A stretch of 12,233 nt of DNA from CAYGBW01 sp964348185 (GTDB lineage Bacteria; Desulfobacterota; BSN033; WVXP01), in assembly GCA_964348185.1 (NCBI GenBank), contig CAYGBW010000029.1, forward strand, positions 1 through 12,233, given 5' to 3'. A program made the translations under genes and the position numbers. The first letter of the stretch is position 1. The number at the start of each line of letters is the position of its first letter. Of the stretch, positions 1-5,884 are shown piece by piece. The notes beneath the pieces were generated by a model. The model saw only the letters and a list, made by a program, of their open reading frames with translations. It was not told the DNA's origin and made no database searches.

Positions 1-21
1 ACATTGAAATTCGATCGTCAT
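1..21 (-). CDS. Possible start of a divergent gene (edge fragment)
   Basis: An ATG on the minus strand at 21-19 opens a frame reading MTIEFQC before the window ends. An AGAGG sequence lies six bases upstream (minus strand, about 28-32), a plausible ribosome binding site. Only seven codons are visible. A start of this kind followed by a cysteine is common in small zinc-ribbon proteins, but that is a guess. It would be divergent from the asparaginase-like gene at 711. Confidence 0.22.
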
Positions 22-182
22 CCCTATCCTCTTCCCCTCATCCAGAGAAAACGATTTAATGGGTTTCCCACCGGCCCACTGCCTAATTTTTAACACGTTT
101 TAGCTGATTATGGTAGCAAGGGAGATCGAATTGAGATACCGCCCCGAGGGGGTAGTTCTTCTTATAGGAGTTCCTTTTGGCC

Positions 183-212
183 TTGACAGATCAGAAAGAC
201 TTGTTCTAGGTT
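183..212 (+). promoter_or_regulatory. Candidate sigma-70 promoter
   Basis: A perfect -35 hexamer TTGACA is at 183-188. After an 18-base spacer comes TAGGTT at 207-212, a weak -10 match. Transcription would start near 219. This is about 490 bases ahead of the asparaginase-like gene, so it would give either a very long leader or a separate short transcript ending at the T-run at 420-426. The call rests mainly on the -35 box. Confidence 0.3.
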
Positions 213-376
213 AGTAAGATAAACCCCAACACATTCCTGTTAGGTTTTTTTCTGGAATGGGTTACTTACTACGTTTTCAGAGAGTTTGTTCCCGAAGGCT
301 GAATTGCTGTATTTGACTGCAGAGACCGGAGAAAGAACATTTTTCCGTTTGTCGGGAGATACCGAAAAACAAAAAG

Positions 377-426
377 GCTCTCAGCCTCTTCGAGGCAATC
401 TATTCCCGGAGGCCTGAGCTTTTTTT
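377..426 (+). terminator. Possible rho-independent terminator
   Basis: Seven consecutive T (420-426) follow a GC-rich 3' arm (CCTGAGC, 413-419). This arm can pair imperfectly, with bulges, with the GCTC...AG...CCTC sequence at 377-388. A compact internal stem GCCTC/GAGGC (384-388/392-396) competes with this fold. The T-run is on the plus strand, so it would end a rightward transcript begun upstream. No protein gene lies upstream on this strand, which is why a small RNA is considered. Confidence 0.35.
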
Positions 427-694
427 GACCAATCGTTGTCTCTCGATTGGCCAAAAGCAGAAAATCTCTCCATTCTTCCCGTCTCTGCGGCGAGTCATCT
501 TTTTGTATGTCAAAGTACCCTGTGAATCATTACAGCAAGGTAGTTTCTCGCATGCGGAACGCCGAAGCGCAGGGCACCGCGCTGTCAGACCATTGCCATC
601 TTAAACTCAAGTGATTATCCGGAACTCCTCTGAAATTGATAGAAGTTGGGGGTTGTCCTCATCCCAGGGGGCTCGTCATAAACCGATAGAATAG

Positions 695-704
695 GATAAG
701 GAGG
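695..704 (+). promoter_or_regulatory. Strong ribosome binding site for the asparaginase-like gene
   Basis: The sequence ATAAGGAGG lies about six bases ahead of the ATG at 711. It is a near-perfect Shine-Dalgarno match and fixes this start. Confidence 0.85.
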
Positions 705-710
705 AAAATC

Positions 711-2495
711 ATGGGAAAAAAGCTCGTGGCAATTCCGATGTGCTTGGCTTTGGTGGGTTTTCTGTTTTTGTTTAGTGCTCCGGTTCAGGCAAAACCCAAA
801 ATCGCCATATTTTCCGGGCACACAGCGACAATTCAGAACAGTACGCCTCTGGTGACGAGCAACAAGGCGCGGGAGAAGTATGGACTGTCCTTACTGACCA
901 ATCCGGATAAGAGCCCGGTCCGGTTCGACCACTTGACTCCCCAGCGATTGGCGGCCCCGGTGGAGGTGTTGATCGAGCAATTCAGTGCCCATCCCCTGGA
1001 GAAAGACGTTGCTGAGTTGTACGGCCCTCCTGACGGTTACGTCGACAAAAATGGAGTGTTTCACGAACAACGCCAGAGTCCCGATGACAAGCCCGTCTAT
1101 AAGGCCATCCTGCGCCCGGAAGACGGCGTCTATCTGCTTCCCTATATGGCTCTTCAGGCCGATGGAAAACCCTGGGACGGCAACGGTGCCTTTCCCTTCG
1201 CCCCGCCAGAGAAGAGCAGGCAGACCTTCTATCCAGACGCTTCCCGGATCTTCGAAGAGATCGATCGCGGCATTCATGGTCGGAGTGAGAATGGGGTTGG
1301 AAACGCCTTGGCGGAAAGGGCGAGCTACGATTTCTATCGGGTCGTTGCCTCTGGAGGCTATCGGAAGGGTCTTCCTGAGGCGGAGAGAACCGATGTGGGG
1401 ACCGGTGACATCCTCCCGGAAGTGCAAGGGGTGGACTTCGTCCCCTATGGTCCCCCGGGTCATGGGAAGTACCCGATCAGAGATCATCTGGCTAAATCGG
1501 TGAACATCCTGAACAGTGTCCTAAAGGACGGAGACTATGTCGGCGGCATCTGGCTGGAGGGCAGCCCGAATATTGAAGAGGATCTGTACTGGCTGAACCT
1601 GCTGGTTGACACCACGGTCCCCATCGTCGGAAACGCGGCCCAACGGGTACATGGAAAACTGTCTTCGGACGGCGCCGCCAATATCGTGGATTCGGTGAAG
1701 TACATCCTGTCAAAGGTCTGGGCCGACGAGGAAGGCCGGGATGATCTGGGAGCGGTTAGCGTTCAAGATCAACAGATCTTTGCCGCCCGTCAGTTTCAGA
1801 AATCCGATGCCCGGCCTGGCGGTTACAGCCCCACCGGCGAGCATGGCGGAATACTTGGGACGATGGGAATGGAAGATTACAGCGTCCCGACCATCTGGTT
1901 CAAGCCCACCACCCGGTCTACCTGGAAATCGGCGGTCAATCTGACCCAGCTTCCAGCGAGTGTCAAGGGCATCCGCAAAATCGATGGAAGATTGACCCGA
2001 GTCGATGTGGCGGTCAAGGACCCTCATGGACTCCTCAGAGCGGAAGCCATACCCAAGGTGACGACCGTTAAGCTCAGTGTCACAATCCAGGACACTGTCG
2101 ATGATAGTCCCGAGGGAGAGGTCGAGATCTTTGCCAGAATCGAGAAAAATCTGGAAGACTTTCCTCTGGCTGGATTTGTCGCAGAAGGCCTCGCACCCTA
2201 TGGTTATGTCAGCAATTCCATGCAGAAAGCCCTCGACTTCGCCACCTTGAACGGCATGCCAGTCGTGCGTGTCGGTCGAGGTAATGCCGGAGGCATAGTC
2301 CCGGCCCTTCCCTTCGACCTGACGATCGAGGGCAGCAACCTGACCGCGACCAAAGCCCAGATCTTGCTGACGGCGGCTCTGATGAAGTTCGGAAGCCTTC
2401 CCCCAGCGGCCGATCCTCGAAAACCGACTCCCGATGAAATAGAAGCCATTCGAGCCAAGGTAAGGCAATACCAGGAGGTGTTCGATACCCACTAG
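711..2495 (+). CDS. Exported, divergent L-asparaginase/glutaminase-family protein
   Basis: A 594-residue protein with a typical Sec signal peptide: lysines at 3-4, a hydrophobic core at about 6-23 and a likely cleavage after VQA at 28. The rest follows the bacterial asparaginase (COG0252) plan. SGHTATI at 35-41 stands for the TGGTIAG motif and keeps Thr38. EGSPNIEE at 283-290 stands for HGTDTMEE. VPIVGNAAQ and LSSDGAANI at 303-325 match the PVVLVGAMR and ISADGPLNL strands. AARQFQK at 358-364 matches AGRDVTK and keeps the catalytic-type Lys364. The C-terminus has GFVAEGLAPYGYVS (488-501), GMPVVRVGRG (515-524) and LTATKAQILLTAAL (544-557), all typical positions. Two features are odd. The motif-2 Thr-Asp pair is replaced (Ser285, Pro286), and about 170 extra residues separate motif 1 from motif 2. 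The protein is about 250 residues longer than E. coli AnsB. The family call is firm from motif order; asparaginase activity is uncertain. The likely location is the periplasm. Confidence 0.8.
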   Translation: MGKKLVAIPMCLALVGFLFLFSAPVQAKPKIAIFSGHTATIQNSTPLVTSNKAREKYGLSLLTNPDKSPVRFDHLTPQRLAAPVEVLIEQFSAHPLEKDVAELYGPPDGYVDKNGVFHEQRQSPDDKPVYKAILRPEDGVYLLPYMALQADGKPWDGNGAFPFAPPEKSRQTFYPDASRIFEEIDRGIHGRSENGVGNALAERASYDFYRVVASGGYRKGLPEAERTDVGTGDILPEVQGVDFVPYGPPGHGKYPIRDHLAKSVNILNSVLKDGDYVGGIWLEGSPNIEEDLYWLNLLVDTTVPIVGNAAQRVHGKLSSDGAANIVDSVKYILSKVWADEEGRDDLGAVSVQDQQIFAARQFQKSDARPGGYSPTGEHGGILGTMGMEDYSVPTIWFKPTTRSTWKSAVNLTQLPASVKGIRKIDGRLTRVDVAVKDPHGLLRAEAIPKVTTVKLSVTIQDTVDDSPEGEVEIFARIEKNLEDFPLAGFVAEGLAPYGYVSNSMQKALDFATLNGMPVVRVGRGNAGGIVPALPFDLTIEGSNLTATKAQILLTAALMKFGSLPPAADPRKPTPDEIEAIRAKVRQYQEVFDTH

Positions 2496-2551
2496 AGCCG
2501 AACTGGGAGTATTCATTGGCACAGATGTCACGGATTACGGGGATGTTCTCT

Positions 2552-2585
2552 GCCGGGAAAATCAAGGCATCTTGATTTTCCTGGC
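2552..2585. repeat. Long inverted repeat / hairpin
   Basis: GGAAAATCAAG at 2556-2566 and CTTGATTTTCC at 2571-2581 are perfectly complementary around the 4-base loop GCAT. Three more Watson-Crick pairs and a G-U pair extend the stem to 15 bp (2552-2566/2571-2585). It lies 57 bases after the stop of the asparaginase-like gene, so it may serve as a transcript end or stabiliser. There is no T-run after it on either strand. It may instead belong to the rearrangement scar. Confidence 0.65.
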
Positions 2586-2591
2586 CCTCCA

Positions 2592-2612
2592 CCCCACGCC
2601 TGAAGCGTGGGG
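2592..2612. repeat. Perfect 8-bp hairpin resembling IS200/IS605 end structures
   Basis: CCCCACGC (2592-2599) and GCGTGGGG (2605-2612) form a perfect stem with loop CTGAA. Short GC-rich hairpins of the CCCACGC...GCGTGGG type with a TGAA-like loop are familiar at the ends of IS200/IS605-family elements and related REP-like sequences. No tnpA or tnpB is visible nearby, so this would be a solo end or excision scar at most. It abuts the first recognisable aroE codon (2617). Confidence 0.45.
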
Positions 2613-2748
2613 AAGGAATACCGATGGCAAAGGATTTCTGCGCTCCTTAAGGGAGGATGGGCATGTCGATCCGGCGGGGAAAAGGGTCGTCGTCTTGGGA
2701 GCGGGTGCGGCCTCGCGGGCAATAACATTTGAAGGGAGTATTTCGTAG
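2611..2748 (+). pseudogene. aroE: Remnant of shikimate dehydrogenase (aroE fragment)
   Basis: The plus-strand frame beginning at 2611 reads GRNTDGKGFLRSLRED (2611-2658), then, from 2680, KRVVVLGAGAASRAI to 2724. These match the shikimate dehydrogenase signature NTDGxGFxxSL and the glycine-rich nucleotide-binding loop VLGAGGAARAI, in the right order and spacing (about 20 residues between them). In the intact enzyme (about 270-290 residues, NADPH-dependent reduction of 3-dehydroshikimate) these lie in the middle. Both ends are missing here. The homology stops after ITF at about 2730, and the frame closes at TAG 2746-2748. Upstream, the similarity begins just after the 2592-2612 hairpin. There is no start codon with a ribosome binding site. 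I read it as a doubly truncated, non-functional fragment of about 38-45 codons left by a rearrangement. Confidence 0.78.
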
Positions 2749-2867
2749 AGGTCTATCTATGAGGAAACAACGGCTGCCATTGAAGCCACAGTCGTGTTAT
2801 ACTGGCCCGTCCGGTCAGCCGCGGAAAATCCATTCGAATTCTTCTATTATCCTGAGTCTTTCCGGTG

Positions 2868-3314
2868 TTACTCCTTGGGTATGTATTTCTGTACCATACC
2901 AATGCCGCCCCACGTCCAGGTAATCGCACCGGTAGCGGTCGTCGTCGGCGACAGAGTTAGCCAGTTGCCGTTAACGCTTCCGGCAATATTCTGGATTTGA
3001 ACACGGACTTCGCCGTCAGCCTGGATGTTCATGTCTTGAATATAACGGTTGGTAGCGATCCCAACACCCAATGTGTTGTCTATTGCCGCTATACTGCCAC
3101 AGGCTGGCGGCCACGCGTTCTCGTCCTGGCGGTAATCACCAACGGCCGATGCTACGGTGCTCACGGCTCTGACACCTTCTGCCATCTTTGCCTTGATGGT
3201 CTGGGATCCGTATATTGGCACAGCAATGGCCGCCAGGATCCCGATGATACCCACAACGATCAACAACTCAATAAGGGTGAACCCTCTTCTGTTTCTCATT
3301 GTTCTCAACATCAT
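2868..3314 (-). CDS. Type IV pilin (PilA/PilE-like major or minor pilin)
   Basis: A 148-residue prepilin. The short basic leader MMLRTMRNRRG is followed by FTLIELLIVVGIIGILAAIA. This gives a class III (prepilin peptidase) cleavage site between Gly11 and Phe12, the Glu at mature position 5 (Glu16) and the hydrophobic helix that packs in the pilus core. The C-terminal part keeps the type IVa pattern (GAITWTWGG...QKYIPKE, residues 131-148), where many relatives have ITWTC...KYLPxxC. Both cysteines of that disulfide loop are absent here, and a single Cys remains, in the WPPACGS segment. The ribosome binding site AGAGAGG fits the first or second ATG (3314 or 3311); MRNRRG at about 3299 is a third option. 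The gene stands alone, convergent with the asparaginase-like gene and in the same direction as the transporter operon, but 400 bases downstream of it. Pili of this family serve adhesion, twitching or DNA uptake; the role here is unknown. Confidence 0.93.
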   Translation of the reverse strand: MMLRTMRNRRGFTLIELLIVVGIIGILAAIAVPIYGSQTIKAKMAEGVRAVSTVASAVGDYRQDENAWPPACGSIAAIDNTLGVGIATNRYIQDMNIQADGEVRVQIQNIAGSVNGNWLTLSPTTTATGAITWTWGGIGMVQKYIPKE

Positions 3315-3348
3315 GAACCTCTCTTAATAGGATTCGGTCTCTTCAATT

Positions 3349-3362
3349 GCATGTTTGACACC
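3349..3362 (-). promoter_or_regulatory. Candidate sigma-54 promoter for the pilin gene
   Basis: On the minus strand the sequence GGTGTCAAACATGCA contains the invariant GG and GC dinucleotides with exactly ten bases between them (GG at 3362-3361, GC at 3350-3349). The rest of the -24 element is a poor match (consensus TGGCAC). A start near 3337 would give a leader of about 23 bases, a sensible length. Major pilin genes are often sigma-54/PilR controlled, which raises the prior. Confidence 0.33.
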
Positions 3363-3551
3363 CTTTAAGCCGTGTTGGAAGTGACCTCCCTTCCTACCGG
3401 ATTCTTTTCCTTACCATCGAGGCTGAGTTGAGCACGATCCATGCCAAGGAGTCGGCTCTATCCATCCCTTCGGATATCCCCGATAAGGCTTTGAATTCAT
3501 TAAAAAACTAAAATATCACTGAAACATCAAAGCCCCTGTTTTTCTCTCTCC

Positions 3552-3578
3552 ATCGTACGAAGAAAGGCATCTTGTCAA
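3552..3578 (-). promoter_or_regulatory. Alternative sigma-70 promoter candidate toward the pilin gene
   Basis: The minus strand has a perfect TTGACA (3578-3573) and TACGAT (3557-3552) separated by 15 bases, shorter than the usual 17. A start near 3545 would leave a leader of about 230 bases. It lies next to the TTGTC/GACAA inverted repeat, so an overlapping operator is conceivable. Confidence 0.25.
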
Positions 3579-3714
3579 AAAAGGACAATTTTTGTCGGTA
3601 CCATCAGGAAATCGTTGATAGGTATCACAAAAGGGTAGGGGTCTTGAGAGCGATTTTTGTCAACGGAGACGTGGCTGGAACTGCTGAGTCGCGAGCAATT
3701 TAACCTCAACGCGA

Positions 3715-4623
3715 TCAAAACCGGGTCCGCCCCCTGAGTTGCGGGTCCAACAGATCTCTAAGCCCATCTCCCAGGAACATGTAGCCAGCCACAGTGATGG
3801 CAATCGCCAGGCCGGGGAAAGTGGGGATCCACCAGTAGGTGGCGATGAAATTTCGGCCTTGAGAGATCATCAGCCCCCATTCAGGCATGGGCGGCCTCGC
3901 TCCCAACTGCACGAAGCTGAGGGCCGAGGTGCTCAGGATGGCTGCTCCGGCATCTGTGGCGAACTGGACCACCAATGGTGCGAGGCAATTGGGAAGCACA
4001 TGGCGTAACATGACCCGCCAGTCGCTCGCCCCGATGCTGCGTGCTGCGTCAACGAATAGCATGTTTTTGACGGAAAGCACCTGGCCCCTCAGAAGGCGAG
4101 CATACCGGGGCCACCAGGCGATCCCCGTGGCCAGGACAGCATTCTCGATGCTCGCCCCCAGAGCGGCAACGATGGCCATGGCCAAGAGAAAGGAGGGGAA
4201 AGCCAGGAAGATATCAGCGGCTCGCATGAGAACCTCGTCGACGAGTCCGCCCCGGTAGCCGGCGATGATGCCCAGCAGAACACCTATCGTTCCGGCGATC
4301 AGCAGAACTTCGCCCGCCACCTGAAAGGAGATACGGGTGCCCATCACCACCCGGCTGAATACGTCACGACCGAGTTCGTCTGTACCGAAAAGATGCGCTG
4401 TGGACGGAACCATGAATTTCTGGGATACGTCGATGGCGAGGTGGTCGTAAGGGCTGATCTGGGGCGCAAATAGAGCGACCACCGTCACGGCAACCAACAG
4501 AGTGATGCCGATCATGGCCCCAACATTTCGGCTCCCCCGGGTGAAAAAGGATGGGGCCCTTCGAACCTCGCCGAAGATGGCCTCTGCTTGCGCGTTGACG
4601 GGCTTCAGACTCGCCTCTTCCAT
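3715..4623 (-). CDS. ABC importer permease, DppC/OppC type
   Basis: A 302-residue inner-membrane permease. A cytoplasmic N-terminus (about 1-33) leads into TM1 (about 34-53, ending LFAPQISPYD). This is followed by the family signature HLFGTDELGRDVFSRVVMG (77-95). More hydrophobic segments lie at about 101-122, 134-155, 220-240 and 268-284. The cytoplasmic EAA loop that docks on the ATPase is DAARSIGASDWRVMLRHVLP (192-211). The C-terminal GDGLRDLLDP (285-294) is also characteristic. Length is normal for DppC/OppC. A GGGGGGAT stretch lies about nine bases ahead of the ATG. It is the last gene of the transporter set, 33 bases after the DppB-like gene, and would pair with it to form the channel of a peptide/opine/nickel-class importer. 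The substrate cannot be told from the permease. Confidence 0.93.
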   Translation of the reverse strand: MEEASLKPVNAQAEAIFGEVRRAPSFFTRGSRNVGAMIGITLLVAVTVVALFAPQISPYDHLAIDVSQKFMVPSTAHLFGTDELGRDVFSRVVMGTRISFQVAGEVLLIAGTIGVLLGIIAGYRGGLVDEVLMRAADIFLAFPSFLLAMAIVAALGASIENAVLATGIAWWPRYARLLRGQVLSVKNMLFVDAARSIGASDWRVMLRHVLPNCLAPLVVQFATDAGAAILSTSALSFVQLGARPPMPEWGLMISQGRNFIATYWWIPTFPGLAIAITVAGYMFLGDGLRDLLDPQLRGRTRF

Positions 4624-4656
4624 GATCTTATAATCCCCCCAACTGCCTACCTGCCC

Positions 4657-5664
4657 TCAGTAGGTTATCCGTGGATCGACAATCACATAGACAATATCCA
4701 CACACAGGTTGATGATGACGTAAATGAAGGAGGTAAACAGGGTGATGCCCTGAACGACCGGAAAGTCCAGGTTGATAATGGCACGAACCATGTAGGATCC
4801 GATTCCCGGCCAGGAGAATATGACCTCAACGAGAAAGACCCACGCAATGAGATAGCCGAATTGTAGCCCCATGACGGTGATGACAGGAATGAGGGCGTTC
4901 TTCATGGCATGCCCGATCAGGACCCGTATGGAGGACAGCCCTCTGGCCAGGGCGGCCCTGATATAGTCTTGATGCATGACCTCGAGCAGACTCGAGCGAG
5001 TCATACGGGTGATGATAGCGATGTTCGCCAAAGCCAGGGTGAACCCCGGCAGGATCAAGTGCTTCACCGTATCGAAGAACACAGCCCAATTGCCGGTCAA
5101 AAGACGGTCGATCAGATAGAGTTTGGTCAGATCCGGAGGTGTCTCGAATTGCCACCCAAGACGCCCCCCGTCGGGGAACCATCCCAGTATCTTGTAAAAC
5201 ACCAGCTGCATCAGCAAGGCCAGCCAGAAGACCGGCATGGCCACCCCCCCGACGGCAAACACTCTGACCAGTGCATCGGCGAGACTCCCCGCGCGGGTGG
5301 CAGTGATGATCCCGAGGAGTATTCCCACGATCGTACAGAGGACAAGACTGAAAAGAGCCAACTCGAGACTGGCAGGAAGGAAGGTGAGGATGTCCTGGAG
5401 TACCGGCCGACGGTTCAGGGTTGAGTAACCGAAATCCCCCTTGAGCACAATGTTGCCGATGTACCGAAGGTACTGGATATGGAGGGGCTTGTCGAGTCCA
5501 AACTCCTCTCGGATTCGCTCGATAACCTCAGGACTCCCCTCCATCCCTGCTGCAGCGGCTGCCGGGTCGATGGGAACCACACGAGATATGGTAAAGGTAA
5601 CCAGCGACATACCCCACAGTACAAAAACAAGGGTGATCATTCTGCGAAGGAGATACTTTCCCAT
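4657..5664 (-). CDS. ABC importer permease, DppB/OppB type
   Basis: A 335-residue permease with the usual DppB layout. The N-terminal YLLRRMITLVFVLWGMSLVTF forms TM1 (about 9-29). A large periplasmic loop follows, with FGLDKPLHIQYLRYI (55-69) and GDFGYS (76-81). Further membrane segments are at about 100-122, 136-159, 203-219, 258-280 and 304-328. The EAA loop is DYIRAALARGLSSIRVLIGHAMKNALIP (233-260), split by usual family spacing. The C-terminus ends in VDPRITY, as expected. The ATG directly follows GAGGGG. A second AGAGG nine bases upstream is a better placed ribosome binding site. It follows the binding-protein gene after a 220-base gap that contains two hairpins, and precedes the DppC-like gene by 33 bases. 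It would form the heterodimeric membrane channel with that protein. Confidence 0.93.
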   Translation of the reverse strand: MGKYLLRRMITLVFVLWGMSLVTFTISRVVPIDPAAAAAGMEGSPEVIERIREEFGLDKPLHIQYLRYIGNIVLKGDFGYSTLNRRPVLQDILTFLPASLELALFSLVLCTIVGILLGIITATRAGSLADALVRVFAVGGVAMPVFWLALLMQLVFYKILGWFPDGGRLGWQFETPPDLTKLYLIDRLLTGNWAVFFDTVKHLILPGFTLALANIAIITRMTRSSLLEVMHQDYIRAALARGLSSIRVLIGHAMKNALIPVITVMGLQFGYLIAWVFLVEVIFSWPGIGSYMVRAIINLDFPVVQGITLFTSFIYVIINLCVDIVYVIVDPRITY

Positions 5665-5693
5665 CCCCTCTAACCTCTGCCGTCAGTGCGCCA

Positions 5694-5711
5694 ATGGGTC
5701 TCTAGACCCAT
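5694..5711 (-). repeat. Small hairpin ahead of the DppB-like gene
   Basis: ATGGGTC (5694-5700) and GACCCAT (5705-5711) form a perfect 7-bp stem with loop TCTA. It lies about 30 bases ahead of the permease start and may affect its translation. No T-run follows. Confidence 0.5.
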
Positions 5712-5840
5712 GAGGAGACATCGCCCTCTCAGCCTTTGGCTCCTTTTGATAAACGACACGATGTTGGCCGTGGCGAGGCCCTGTGCCCGGCCGCCTACCT
5801 GACATGGGCCGGTCATAGCCCCGAGTTCAGAGGTGGGCAG

Positions 5841-5864
5841 AGAGCCCGTCCGTAGACGGGCTCT
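5841..5864 (-). repeat. Perfect 10-bp stem-loop after the binding-protein gene
   Basis: AGAGCCCGTC (5841-5850) and GACGGGCTCT (5855-5864) pair perfectly around the 4-base loop CGTA. It starts 20 bases after the stop codon of the binding-protein gene. It has the strength of a terminator stem but no T-run after it in the direction of transcription. Hairpins in this place in solute-importer operons commonly protect the upstream mRNA from 3' exonucleases. The binding protein is then made in excess over the permeases. Confidence 0.7.
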
Positions 5865-5884
5865 CCCCATCCCTGCTTCTCAGC

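Larger units (their letters stand above)
22..710. other. Long non-coding region upstream of the asparaginase-like gene
   Basis: About 690 bases without a convincing gene. It is AT-richer than the genes to the right. The open frames inside it have no recognisable family and no good ribosome binding site. Visible structure: a TTGACA box at 183-188, a T-run preceded by an imperfect stem at about 377-426, a 7-bp stem at 429-435/444-450 (CCAATCG and CGATTGG around an 8-base loop), and a 5-bp stem at 566-570/579-583. The last 20 bases hold the strong ribosome binding site of the next gene. Confidence 0.6.
2496..2867. other. Rearranged spacer between the asparaginase-like and pilin genes
   Basis: About 370 bases between two convergent genes. 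The first part holds two strong hairpins (2552-2585 and 2592-2612), the middle holds an aroE remnant (about 2611-2748), and the rest (2749-2867) holds nothing I can identify. No ordinary terminator with a T-run is visible for either flanking gene. Confidence 0.6.
3315..3714. other. Non-coding region upstream of the pilin gene
   Basis: 400 bases without a gene. It contains an AT-rich stretch (about 3490-3530), a 9-base direct repeat ATTTTTGTC (3588-3596 and 3653-3661), a small inverted repeat TTGTC/GACAA (3572-3576/3584-3588), and two candidate promoters toward the pilin gene, listed separately. I see no clear terminator for the permease gene that ends at 3715. Confidence 0.55.
5665..5884 (-). 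other. Intercistronic spacer with two hairpins
   Basis: A 220-base gap inside the transporter operon, between the binding protein and the first permease. It holds a perfect 10-bp stem near the binding-protein stop and a 7-bp stem near the permease start. A 66-codon open frame crosses it but has no recognisable family, and I regard it as chance. Confidence 0.55.

Noticed and set aside
269..454. 61-codon minus-strand open frame in the left intergenic region.
   Set aside because: No family resemblance and no convincing ribosome binding site, and it overlaps the terminator-like structure at 377-426.
566..583. Possible tRNA-like or structured RNA around the AGCGC/GCGCT stem.
   Set aside because: No cloverleaf, T-loop or anticodon arm can be drawn; the stem is only 5 bp.
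891..1487. 198-codon minus-strand open frame inside the asparaginase-like gene, and similar long frames at 1710-2531 and 11032-11784.
   Set aside because: They lie opposite clearly coding genes, have no recognisable family and no good ribosome binding sites. They are shadows of GC-rich codons.
3661..3714. Search for a terminator after the DppC-like gene.
   Set aside because: No stem with a T-run was found here; the transcript end cannot be placed from the sequence.
5670..5870. 66-codon frame between binding protein and permease genes.
   Set aside because: It spans both intercistronic hairpins, resembles no known protein and lacks a ribosome binding site.
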